A stretch of 64,000 bases of DNA, from contig QHBT01000065.1 of the NCBI GenBank assembly GCA_003244185.1, positions 1 through 64,000 on the forward strand. Direction: 5' to 3'. Below are positions 7,984 through 16,207 of the stretch, one piece after another. How positions within the stretch are numbered: position 1 is the first letter of the stretch; each line of letters opens with the position of its first letter. The notes under the pieces were generated by a model, which was not told the DNA's origin, ran no database searches, and saw only the letters and a list, made by a program, of their open reading frames with translations. The DNA is from Candidatus Dormiibacter spiritus. Lineage in GTDB: Bacteria; Chloroflexota; Dormibacteria; Dormibacterales; Dormibacteraceae. The position numbers and the translations under genes are program-made.

Positions 7984-9264
7984 TTACTCATCGTCGAGGA
8001 GATCCGCGAAGCGAGCCCTCGCCGCGGTGCGCCGGGTCGGGATGTGGTCGGAGGGGAACAGTCCAGGCGGTTTCTCGTAGTCCTTGAGGACGAGCCGCGC
8101 GACAGTCTGCCTGTGCACTTCGTCGACGCCGTCGTAGATGCGAGCGGCGCGAGCGTGACGGTACATCGCCTCCAAGGGAAGGTCGCCCGAGTAACCGAGG
8201 CCTCCGCAGGTCTGGATCGCACGATCGATCACCCTGTGCAGGACCGCCGCTCCAAAGAACTTGATCATGCCGATCTCCTGCCGCGCCGCCTGCTGACCAA
8301 ACCTGTCCATCTTCCAGGCGGCGTGCAGGGTCATGAGGCGCGCCGCCTCCATCTCCGCCGCGGAGTCAGCGAGGAAGTTCTGGATGGTTTGCTTCGAGGC
8401 CAGAGGGCCTCCGAACGCCTCCCGCTGGAGCGCGCGTTCACACATGATGTCGAAGGCTCGCCGAGACTGGCCGAGCCACCGCATACAGTGGTGGATGCGT
8501 CCGGGCCCAAGCCTGTGCTGCGCGATCTTGAACCCCTCGCCGCGATTCCCGATCAGGTTGTCCCGGGGAACGCGAACATCCCGATAGTAGACCTCGGTGT
8601 GCCCGAAGCCAAACGGCTCGGGATCGCCCATCGTCGGGATGTTCCGGGCCAGGTCCACGCCCCGCGTATCGGTCGGGACCAGCAGCATCGACGCGCGCTC
8701 AAACGGTCCTGCTTCGGGGTCGGTCACCACCATCACTATCAGAACGGACGCGACGAGCCCATTGGTGGTGAACCACTTGTGTCCGTTTATGACCCATTCG
8801 TCGCCGTCGAGGATCGCGGTTGTCGACAGGTTCACGGGGTCGGACCCGGCGTTCTCCGGCTCGCTCATCGAGAAGCCTGAATAGATCTTCTGGTCGAGCA
8901 GCGGGTAGAGCCACTGCTCCTTCTGCTTCGGTGTCCCGAAGAGCGCCAGAACCTCCGAGTTGCCGGTGTCAGGCGCGTTGTTGCCGAAAACCATGGGGCC
9001 CCAGAACGAGCTGCCCTCGATCTCATGCATGAGCCCGAGCTTGAGCTGACCCATGCCCTGACCGCCCAGCTCGTGGGGCAGGTGGGTAGCCCACAGGCCG
9101 CGCCGTTTGACCTCAGCCTGAAGTTTGCCCACCAGGGCCCAGAAGCGGTCCTCCGGGAGCTGGTCGACGAGAACCTCGAGAGGCCAGACCTCCTCCTTCA
9201 TGAAGGTCCGCATCCAGTCCAGCTTCACTTGGAATTCTGGTTCGGTTTCGAAGTCCCAGGCCAA
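7984..9264 (-). CDS. Acyl-CoA dehydrogenase family protein (ACAD10/11-like)
   Basis: FAD-dependent acyl-CoA dehydrogenase of 426 residues. The alpha-helical N-terminal domain (HELGGQGMGQLKLGLMHE) is followed by the beta domain (GFSMSEPENAGSDP, GHKWFTTNG) and the C-terminal helical domain (GPGRIHHCMRWLGQ, QTCGGLGYSGDLPLEAMYRHARAARIYDG without the usual loop differences). The length and the GRIHHCMRW segment match the ACAD10/ACAD11 subgroup rather than short-chain dehydrogenases. It starts 2 bases after the stop of an APH-like kinase gene, the prokaryotic equivalent of the kinase-dehydrogenase fusion in animal ACAD10/11. See the finding on 4-hydroxyacyl-CoA metabolism. Confidence 0.9.
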   Translation of the reverse strand: MAWDFETEPEFQVKLDWMRTFMKEEVWPLEVLVDQLPEDRFWALVGKLQAEVKRRGLWATHLPHELGGQGMGQLKLGLMHEIEGSSFWGPMVFGNNAPDTGNSEVLALFGTPKQKEQWLYPLLDQKIYSGFSMSEPENAGSDPVNLSTTAILDGDEWVINGHKWFTTNGLVASVLIVMVVTDPEAGPFERASMLLVPTDTRGVDLARNIPTMGDPEPFGFGHTEVYYRDVRVPRDNLIGNRGEGFKIAQHRLGPGRIHHCMRWLGQSRRAFDIMCERALQREAFGGPLASKQTIQNFLADSAAEMEAARLMTLHAAWKMDRFGQQAARQEIGMIKFFGAAVLHRVIDRAIQTCGGLGYSGDLPLEAMYRHARAARIYDGVDEVHRQTVARLVLKDYEKPPGLFPSDHIPTRRTAARARFADLLDDE

Positions 9265-9266
9265 TT

Positions 9267-10211
9267 TCAGACGCTTCCTTCTTGAAGCAGACGGATTCCC
9301 TCATCGATGAACTCAACTATCGTCTCCGTTCGGCTCTCATACATCGGATCGAGCCGCTTGCCGCGGCGGTGAAGCATCAGGTTATAGCCAAATATGGCTG
9401 CGTACTTGTAGTACGTCAGCGCGAGATACCACCAGTATCCTGCCGCATCTGCGCCGTACCAGTTGAGGAGCAGATCGTCGGCGACGTCGACCTGGCCACC
9501 ACCTGGCACACCGGCGCCTGCCCGTCCGGTGCGGGCGGCCAACGACAAGCAGGCGAGATCCAGCAGCGGCTGTCCCACCTCGGCTATCTCCCAGTCGAGA
9601 ATCGCCACCACTCGCCTGTCCCTGAACAGCATGTTGCCGAAGTGATAGTCGCCGTGGACCAAGGTAGGCTGAGCAACTGGCGGGAGGTTGGCCGAGAGAA
9701 GGGCGGCAAGTGTCGGTGCCCGCCGGGTCAGCTGCTCGGGCGCTCGCTTCATCAGCCACACCCAACGGGTCACCTCCTCGTCCGGCGTCACCGCATGGTC
9801 GTCGCCGATGCCAGTCATCTCCAGCGGCAGCGCGTGAATCCTCTGGAGGGCCTCGATCCCGGACAGCGCAACCTCCTCGTCGGACATCAGGCCGGCCACC
9901 TTCTCGATGCGCTCCCCGTCGACGGCAGCCATGAGTACGAAGGGGCGGCCGTCGATGATGGACTCCTCACTCATCGCGATAACTTCCGGCACGGGCAGAC
10001 CCCCGCCGCTGAGCGCCTGCATGATGCGGCCCTGGCGCGGGATGTCGGCGGGACCGGCGATCCGGGCACCAGGCGGCGGCAGCCGGAGGATCCCCTGCTG
10101 ACCGCCTTCCAGGTGAGTCCGGTACGTGAACCCCGAGTGACCCTCCGGGACGAGGTCGACCGCCAGCACCCGCCGACCGAGTGCCCGTTCGAGGTCATGC
10201 TGGATGGTCAT
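9267..10211 (-). CDS. Aminoglycoside-phosphotransferase-fold kinase (acyl-CoA-associated)
   Basis: APH-family kinase of 314 residues. The catalytic loop LVHGDYHFGNMLF (HGDxxxxN) and metal-binding AILDWEIAEVG are intact, and the nucleotide-binding lobe has GFTYRTHLEGG and an EVIAMSEESIIDGRPFVLM hinge. It is the first gene of the operon with the acyl-CoA dehydrogenase. In Pseudomonas putida the LvaA kinase and LvaC dehydrogenase of levulinate degradation are such a pair and act on 4-hydroxyacyl-CoA, so a related role is more likely than antibiotic resistance. The ATG at 10211 is close to an inverted repeat (10228-10271) that may regulate the operon. Confidence 0.85.
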   Translation of the reverse strand: MTIQHDLERALGRRVLAVDLVPEGHSGFTYRTHLEGGQQGILRLPPPGARIAGPADIPRQGRIMQALSGGGLPVPEVIAMSEESIIDGRPFVLMAAVDGERIEKVAGLMSDEEVALSGIEALQRIHALPLEMTGIGDDHAVTPDEEVTRWVWLMKRAPEQLTRRAPTLAALLSANLPPVAQPTLVHGDYHFGNMLFRDRRVVAILDWEIAEVGQPLLDLACLSLAARTGRAGAGVPGGGQVDVADDLLLNWYGADAAGYWWYLALTYYKYAAIFGYNLMLHRRGKRLDPMYESRTETIVEFIDEGIRLLQEGSV

Positions 10212-10227
10212 CCGTTCAGCACACTAA

Positions 10228-10271
10228 GGCTCACCCGCAGGGCTCTGTCAATACACTCTGGTGGGTGAGCC
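10228..10271. promoter_or_regulatory. 9-bp inverted repeat upstream of the APH/ACAD operon
   Basis: Perfect 9-base arms GGCTCACCC (10228-10236) and GGGTGAGCC (10263-10271) are separated by 26 bases. On the minus strand a consensus -35 hexamer TTGACA lies between the arms (10252-10247), pointing at the kinase gene start at 10211. A convincing -10 hexamer is not visible. The arrangement is compatible with a repressor site or DNA looping around a promoter, as for TetR/FadR-type regulators of acyl-CoA catabolism, but no regulator gene is adjacent. Confidence 0.35.
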
Positions 10272-10379
10272 GAGGTGCAGCCTGGGAAGGTCATGGCAGC
10301 AGGCCGGCCGCGGATGTTGCAGACTGAGCGCTAAGGCGCCCGCCACCCACGTGTGGGCGCGCAGCAGGGAGGTCGAACC

Positions 10380-10604
10380 ATGAACCAGTCCACCGGCGGG
10401 GGCAGTGTGGCCCGAGTCACCGAGATCGCGGCACGGTCGGAAAAGAGCTTCGACGACGCCATCCAGACAGCTGTGCAGCGGGCTTCGCAGACGCTTCGAA
10501 ACGTGAGCTCAGCCTGGGTCAAAGAGCAGAAGGTGGAGGTCAGCAATGGCCGCGTGACTGCCTACCAGGTCAACCTGCTAATTACTTTCGTACTCGAGGG
10601 CTAG
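10380..10604 (+). CDS. Dodecin family flavoprotein
   Basis: Small flavin-storage protein of 74 residues that forms hollow dodecamers and binds flavins in stacked pairs. The family signature is clear: VARVTEIAARSEKSFDDAIQ, the helix TLRNVSSAWVKEQKVEV with the Trp that stacks on the isoalloxazine ring, and the strand AYQVNLLITFVLE. Start chosen at ATG 10380, which has GGGAGG nine bases upstream; an upstream in-frame ATG at 10353 would add nine non-conserved residues. It is monocistronic and followed by a perfect hairpin. Dodecins buffer free flavins; here the flavoenzymes nearby (acyl-CoA dehydrogenase, nitroreductase) give a plausible context. Confidence 0.93.
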   Translation: MNQSTGGGSVARVTEIAARSEKSFDDAIQTAVQRASQTLRNVSSAWVKEQKVEVSNGRVTAYQVNLLITFVLEG

Positions 10605-10609
10605 GCGAT

Positions 10610-10631
10610 CGGGGGAACGTAGGTTCCCCCG
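10610..10631. terminator. Hairpin between convergent dodecin and antiporter genes
   Basis: Perfect 9-bp stem CGGGGGAAC / GTTCCCCCG with a GTAG tetraloop, six bases after the dodecin stop and 34 bases beyond the end of the convergent antiporter gene. There is no U-tract, so it may stop transcription with help from Rho or simply protect 3' ends. Position between convergent genes supports a bidirectional role. Confidence 0.45.
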
Positions 10632-10664
10632 CAGCCTCACCTCCTTGAGCGGCCCATCGACGCC

Positions 10665-11609
10665 TCACCTGAGCCAGAGGTGGGCGGCCACATAAGCGGC
10701 GTAGAGCAGCAGCAGTACACCGCCCTGGAGCCGGCTGACACCTCCCCGCCAGAGGAAAACCGCGGCCAGCCAGGTCGCGGCGACGAGGAATGGCCAGTCA
10801 AGCGAGCGCGTCAGTGAGGAGACCCGCACTGGAGCCACGACCGCGATGAGACCCAGGTTGAAGAGCACGAAGTAGAGGACTGTTCCCACCAGATTGCCGG
10901 CGCTGATGTCTGGCCGGCCCTCCTTGGCCGGGATGGCCTGGCGGATCACCTCCTCTAGCTCGATCGCCGCTGGCGTCACGATCATCCCCACCAGGGCAGC
11001 CGGCACAGAGTAGATGCTGATCATCCGTTCGGCGCCGAACGTGACCAGCTCGGCGCCGAGCGCGATGACGCCGATCCCGACCAGCGTGAGGAGTGCGGGA
11101 ACCCACCACTGCCTCGACTTCTCGGCGCCTTCAAGCGCTTCCCCAGCGGCCAGGAACAGATGCGTGCGAGAGGCGTTGACCAGGTAGCCGAGGGCCAATG
11201 CAAAGGCGACCAGCAGTACGGCTCCGGCGATCCTCGAAGTCCTGTCGCCAATCAGCGCCAGGCCGGCGACCAGGGGGGACGCTGCCAGGACCAGCACGAC
11301 TCCCCTTGGTAGGTCGACTCGAAGGGGAAACAGAACCGCCCCCAGGCCCAGCGCCACACAGGCGACGAAGATCCCACCGCCGAACACAGTCCCCAGAGCG
11401 ATGTCAGCGGCATCCGCGTGGGCCGCGACAACGCCCACTGCCACATTCTCCGCCTCCAGTCCGGAGAAGATCCCAGCGATCGCGAAGGGAGCCAGGCGCA
11501 GCAGCGAAGCGAGACCGACCATGCCCTCCAGGAGTCGCTCGGTCGCCCAGATCACCACCACCACTCCGAGCACGAAGGCCCCGACCGAGAGGGCGAGGTT
11601 CTGGATCAG
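10665..11609 (-). CDS. Sodium/calcium exchanger-type (CaCA) membrane antiporter, probable CTG start
   Basis: Integral membrane antiporter of about 314 residues with two internally repeated halves. The alpha-repeat motifs are IFSGLEAENVAVGVV in the first half and VTPAAIELEEVIRQ in the second, each with the acidic residue used for cation binding, and about ten hydrophobic helices are visible. The first canonical start would be GTG 11573, but that truncates the first helix. A CTG at 11609-11607 is preceded by a perfect GGAGG (11621-11617) at 7-base spacing and restores the whole helix (IQNLALSVGAFVLGVVVVIW), so I annotate CTG as start. It probably exports Ca2+ or a similar cation against Na+ or H+. 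Confidence 0.8.
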   Translation of the reverse strand: MIQNLALSVGAFVLGVVVVIWATERLLEGMVGLASLLRLAPFAIAGIFSGLEAENVAVGVVAAHADAADIALGTVFGGGIFVACVALGLGAVLFPLRVDLPRGVVLVLAASPLVAGLALIGDRTSRIAGAVLLVAFALALGYLVNASRTHLFLAAGEALEGAEKSRQWWVPALLTLVGIGVIALGAELVTFGAERMISIYSVPAALVGMIVTPAAIELEEVIRQAIPAKEGRPDISAGNLVGTVLYFVLFNLGLIAVVAPVRVSSLTRSLDWPFLVAATWLAAVFLWRGGVSRLQGGVLLLLYAAYVAAHLWLR

Positions 11610-11810
11610 GGCGGGACCTCCTAAGGCTGAAACCGGACGCGTGGGCCGGAGCGGCGCTCGCTAGTGTCGGACCTCAGTGATTCTGGTGACCAGTTGGGAG
11701 CCAGCGTCCGGCTGCTCGGGACATCCGCCGCCTTCCTGGTCGCATGTCAAGCGGCTTTCTCAGCTTTCGTTCGATTGCCTTTCCCGATGGCCGCTCGTAC
11801 GCTCGGCAGC

Positions 11811-13082
11811 ATGACACTCGCTACGGCGCGCACCGACTCAAGTCTCGACAGCCGGCGCTGGATCATCGCCGGGGCGGCCATCGTCATGCAGCTGGCGCTG
11901 GGTGCCGTCTACGCCTGGAGCGTCTTTGTCAAGCCGCTGAAGGATCTGAATCACTGGAGCACCACCCAGGTCAGCCTGACCTTCACGCTCGCCATCTTCT
12001 TCCTCGGCATCGGCTCCACCATCGGCGGCTTCCTGCTTGACCGGGTGGGCCCACGTCTCATGGGGACGATCGCCGGCATCGTCTACGGAATCGGCGTGAT
12101 CGGGGCGTCTTTGGGCGCCCGCAACCTGCCGGTCCTCTATCTCTTCTATGGCGTCATCGGCGGCCTCGGTCTGGGACTGGGCTACATAGTGCCAGTGGCC
12201 ACGCTTGTCAAGTGGTTTCCCGACCGGCGGGGACTCATCACGGGCCTCGCCGTGGGCGGCTTCGGCGCCGGCGCGCTCATCACCGCTCCTGTCGCCACCC
12301 AGCTGATAAAGAGCAGCGGCGTGCCCACCACCTTTCTGAGCCTGGGGATTGTCTATCTACTCGTGGTGGTGGTGGCTGCCCAGTTCTATCGCGCCGCCCC
12401 GGCCGGCTACGCGCCCGCCGGCTGGCAGCCGTCAGAGGTGCAGAAGACACAGCGGGCGGGTAAAGACTTCACCATCGGCCAGGCGTTGGGGCGCTGGCAG
12501 TGGTACTGCCTCTGGCTGATGCTGGCGCTGAACGTGTCAGCCGGCATCATGCTCATCTCGCAGGCGGCGCCCATCGCGCAGGAGGTGACCGGCACCACAG
12601 CCCTGGTCGCGGCCGGGCTGGTGGGTCTGATCTCCATCTTCAACGGCGCCGGCCGGGTCGTCTGGGCCACGATCTCCGACTACATCGGCCGCCGCTATGT
12701 CTTCCTCACCATGTTCCTGCTTCAAGCGGTGATCTTCTTCGTGCTGCCACTGGCAGTCAGCTACCTGTTCTTCGCGGTCCTGGCGTGCGTGATTGCGCTC
12801 TGCTACGGCGGGGGCTTCGGGACCATGCCCGCCTTCGCCGCCGACTACTTCGGGCCCCGCTTCGCCGGTTCGATCTACGGTCTGATGCTGACCGCCTGGG
12901 GTGTGGGCGGGATCGTCGGACCGATTCTCATCGCCCAGGTGCGCGATCGAACCGGCCACTACTCCACAGCCATGTACGTCATCGCGGCGGTGATGCTGAT
13001 CTCGGCGGTGGTGCCGCTCATCATCCGACCGCCGCGCGCTCAAGCGCAGGAGGTGCTCACCGCCCCCGAGCCGGCGGTATGA
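11811..13082 (+). CDS. MFS transporter of the oxalate/formate antiporter (OFA) family
   Basis: Twelve-helix major facilitator of about 423 residues. The N-terminus RRWIIAGAAIVMQLALGAVYAWSVF and the loop motifs between helices 2 and 3 (GGFLLDRVGPR) and 8 and 9 (ISDYIGRRYVF) are typical of the OFA subfamily. Start taken at ATG 11811 (MTLATARTD); ATG 11787 is an alternative. The stop overlaps the next ATG (13079) as ATGA. The following genes encode formate dehydrogenase, so the most likely cargo is formate or oxalate supplied to that enzyme. OFA members with other monocarboxylates exist, so the substrate is inferred from context. Confidence 0.87.
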   Translation: MTLATARTDSSLDSRRWIIAGAAIVMQLALGAVYAWSVFVKPLKDLNHWSTTQVSLTFTLAIFFLGIGSTIGGFLLDRVGPRLMGTIAGIVYGIGVIGASLGARNLPVLYLFYGVIGGLGLGLGYIVPVATLVKWFPDRRGLITGLAVGGFGAGALITAPVATQLIKSSGVPTTFLSLGIVYLLVVVVAAQFYRAAPAGYAPAGWQPSEVQKTQRAGKDFTIGQALGRWQWYCLWLMLALNVSAGIMLISQAAPIAQEVTGTTALVAAGLVGLISIFNGAGRVVWATISDYIGRRYVFLTMFLLQAVIFFVLPLAVSYLFFAVLACVIALCYGGGFGTMPAFAADYFGPRFAGSIYGLMLTAWGVGGIVGPILIAQVRDRTGHYSTAMYVIAAVMLISAVVPLIIRPPRAQAQEVLTAPEPAV

Positions 13083-16000
13083 GGAACCCGCTTGCGCGCT
13101 GGCCGGCCGCCCGCCAGCTGACCGGTCGCGATCGCACCGGCCGGGGCGAGGCGGCGCGCTCCCAGCGCACGATCGAGCTGCAACCCCGCACCCACCAGGC
13201 TGACCGCGTCGTGCAGTCCATCTGTCCGTTCTGCGCTGTCGGCTGTGGGCAGCGAGTCTATGTCCAGAACGAGGTCGTCACGCAGATCGAGGGCGACCCG
13301 GACAGCCCCATCTCACGCGGCCGGCTCTGTCCCAAGGGCGCCGCCAGCCGCAACCTGGTTCAGTCACCCCTACGCGAGTACAGGGTGAGATACAGGCGGC
13401 CGTACGGGACTGAGTGGGAGGACCTGTCCCTCGAGCGAGCTGTCGACATGATCGCGGATCGAGTGATCACCGCGCGGGCGGAGGGCTGGCAGGACCATGA
13501 TGCCGACGGCCGCTCTCTCAACCGCACCCTCGGCGTCGCCAGCCTGGGCGGCGCCACCCTTGACAACGAAGAGAACTACCTGATCAAGAAGCTCTTCACA
13601 GCGCTCGGCATCGTCCAGGTCGAAAACCAGGCCCGCATATGACACAGCGCCACTGTCCCCGGTCTGGGGACAAGCTTCGGTAGGGGCGGCGCCACCACCT
13701 TCCTCCAGGATCTCCAGCACTCCGACTGCATCCTCGTGATGGGGTCGAACATGGCGGAGAATCACCCCGTCGGCTTCCAGTGGGTCATGGAGGCGAAGCT
13801 CAAGGGCGCGCCCGTGATTCACGTCGATCCTCGGTTCACGCGAACCAGCGCCAACGCCAGCTTCCATGTGCCCATTCGGGCCGGCAGCGACATCGCCTTC
13901 CTGGGCGGCATAGTCCACCACATCCTGGAGACCGACAGCTGGTTCAAGGACTATGTCCTGCCCTACACGAACGCGGCCAACATTGTGGGCGAGAAGTTCC
14001 GCGACACCGAGGACCTGGATGGCCTGTTCAGCGGCTGGGATCCTGCCAAGGAGGGCTACGACACCGCGAGCTGGCAGTTTGCGGGAATGGCCAAGGCCAA
14101 TTCAGCCCCGGAGGGCCAGGGCAGTGCCGCCAAGGCGGAGCCCAGCGGCGGCCTGGGCGGCGGTCTGGCCGACGCCGAGCCCGAGCGAGACGAGACGCTG
14201 CAGCATCCGCGCTGCGTCTTCCAGCTGCTGAAGCGGCACTTCAGCCGCTACACGCCGGAGATGGTGGAGGAGCTGACGGGTGTCCCCCGGGAGCGCTTCG
14301 TCCAGGTGGCCGAGCTGCTCTGCGCCAACTCAGGGCGTGAGCGCACGTCGGCCATCGTTTATTCGGTCGGCTGGACCCAGCACACAGTCGGCGTCCAGCT
14401 CATCCGCACTGCCGCGATCATCCAGCTCCTGCTGGGCAACATTGGCCGGCCTGGCGGCGGCATCATGGCGCTGCGCGGACACGCCAGCATCCAGGGCTCG
14501 ACCGACATCCCGACCCTCTACGACCTGCTGCCTGGCTACATCCCAATGCCGCACGCCGAGGATCAAGACCTCCAGACCTATCTCGACGGCCACGTGAAGA
14601 GCGGCGGTGGCTGGGCCAGACTGGACAGCTACCTGATCAGCCTTCTGAAGGCGTACTGGGGCGAGGCGGCCACGCCCGAGAACGACATGAACTACGGCCG
14701 CCTGCCGCGCATTGACAAGGACCACTCGACCTATCGCACGGCCATCGCAATGCTGGAGGGCAACGTCAAGGGCTACTTCCTGCCTGGTGAGAACCCCGCG
14801 GTCGGCTCCGCCAACGGCAAGCTGCAGCGGGCCGCGATGGCGCAGCTGGACTGGCTCGTGGTGCGGGATCTGTTCCTGATCGAGAGCGCCACCTTCTGGC
14901 AGGACGGGCCGGAGGTGGCCGGCGGCCAAACTCGGCCTGAGGACTGCAAGACTGAGGTTTTCTTCCTGCCGGCGGCTGCCCACACGGAGAAGAGCGGCAG
15001 CTTCACCAACACGCAGCGGCTGGTGCAGTGGCACCACCAGGCGATCGAGCCGCCCGGAGACTGCCGCAGCGAGCTGTGGTTCTACTACCACCTGGGCCGC
15101 GTCATCCGCGAGAAGCTGGCCGCTGCCAAGGACCCGCGCGATCGGGGAATTCTGGAGCTGACCTGGGACTACGGAGCGTCAGGTCCAAAGGCCGAGCCCA
15201 GCGCCGAGGCTGTTCTGCGGGAGATCAACGGCTGGGATCAGAGAGGGCGCCCGCTGAGCGGCTTCGCCGAGCTGAAAGCCGACGGCTCCACGGCATGCGG
15301 CTGCTGGATCTACTCAGGGATCTATGCCGACGGCGTGAACCAAGCCGCGCGGAAGAAGCCGGGCAGCGAGCAATCCTGGGTGGCACCGGAGTGGGCCTGG
15401 GCCTGGCCGGCCAACCGCCGTCAGCTTTACAACCGAGCGTCAGCAGACCCGGCCGGAAACCCCTGGAGCGAGCGCAAGCGCTATGTCTGGTGGGACGCCG
15501 AGCGGGCTGAGTGGCAGGGCGATGACGTGCCCGACTTCAACCGCACCAAGGAGCCCCAATACCAGCCGGGCGAGGGCGCCAGTGGCGACGCCGCGCTGTC
15601 CGGCGACGCGCCCTTCATCATGCAGGGGGATGGCCGCGGTTGGCTTTACGCGCCCTCCGCGGTCCTGGACGCCCCGCTGCCGCCGCACTACGAGCCGCAC
15701 GAGTCACCCGTCCGCAACCGCCTCTACGAGCAGGAGGCGAACCCGATGCGGGAGATCTACAACCATCCGCTCAACCCTTACAACGAGGACCCGGAGAAGT
15801 ACCCGTTTGTAATGACCACCTATCGCCTGACCGAGCATCACACGGCCGGCGCCATGAGCCGCAACGTGCCTGTGCTGAGCGAGCTCCAGCCTGAATTCTT
15901 CTGCGAGATCAGCCCCGAGCTGGCCGAGCTTCGGGGCCTGGAGCAGGGCGGCTACGCGGCGATCATCACTGCCCGCGGCCGGATCCATGCCCGGGTCATG

Positions 16001-16207
16001 GTGACCGATCGCATAGCGCCGCTGCAGGTGGCCGGCAAGACCCTCCATCAGGTGGGCCTGCCCTACCACTGGGGCCAGCGCGGCCTCACGCGCGGCGACT
16101 CGGCCAACGACGCGTTCCCCATAGTGCTCGATCCCAACGTGCACATCCAGGAGGTGAAGGCGGCCACCTGCGACATCCGGGCGGCGGAGCGACCGAAGTG
16201 GCCGTAA
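13079..16207 (+). CDS. fdhA: Formate dehydrogenase catalytic subunit, selenocysteine-containing
   Basis: Molybdopterin (Mo/W-bisMGD) formate dehydrogenase of 1042 residues, oxidising formate to CO2. The N-terminal [4Fe-4S] site is CPFCAVGC (Cys 49, 52, 56) plus GRLCPKG (Cys 84). The active site reads ENQARI-U-HSATVPGLG, where U is encoded by an in-frame TGA at 13640-13642 (residue 188). The same frame continues without any other stop to 16207, with conserved family sequence on both sides (SLGGATLDNEENYLIKKL before, FGRGGATTFLQDLQ after). A SECIS hairpin follows the TGA. Conventional gene calling would split this gene into a 13079-13642 piece and a second piece from about 13736. No Tat signal is visible, so the enzyme may be cytoplasmic-facing. 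Overlaps the transporter gene by 4 bases and fdhB by 10. Confidence 0.95.
13640..13675 (+). promoter_or_regulatory. Selenocysteine TGA codon and bacterial SECIS hairpin
   Basis: The TGA at 13640-13642 is followed by a hairpin with a perfect 7-bp stem TGTCCCC / GGGGACA (13654-13660 and 13666-13672) and apical loop GGTCT (13661-13665). The loop lies 18 bases after the TGA. In Escherichia coli fdhF the SelB-binding SECIS element also presents GGUCU in its apical loop 18 bases after the UGA. This element would recruit SelB with Sec-tRNA to decode the UGA. selA, selB, selC and selD are not in the window. Confidence 0.92.

Noticed and set aside
9267-10211. APH-fold gene as an aminoglycoside resistance determinant
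   Set aside because: Its coupling to an acyl-CoA dehydrogenase and similarity to the ACAD10/11-LvaA type kinases make a metabolic role more likely.
13640-13735. Premature stop making the formate dehydrogenase a pseudogene split in two
   Set aside because: The stop is TGA at the exact Sec position, the frame continues with conserved family sequence, and a SECIS-like hairpin follows; a pseudogene is a far poorer explanation.
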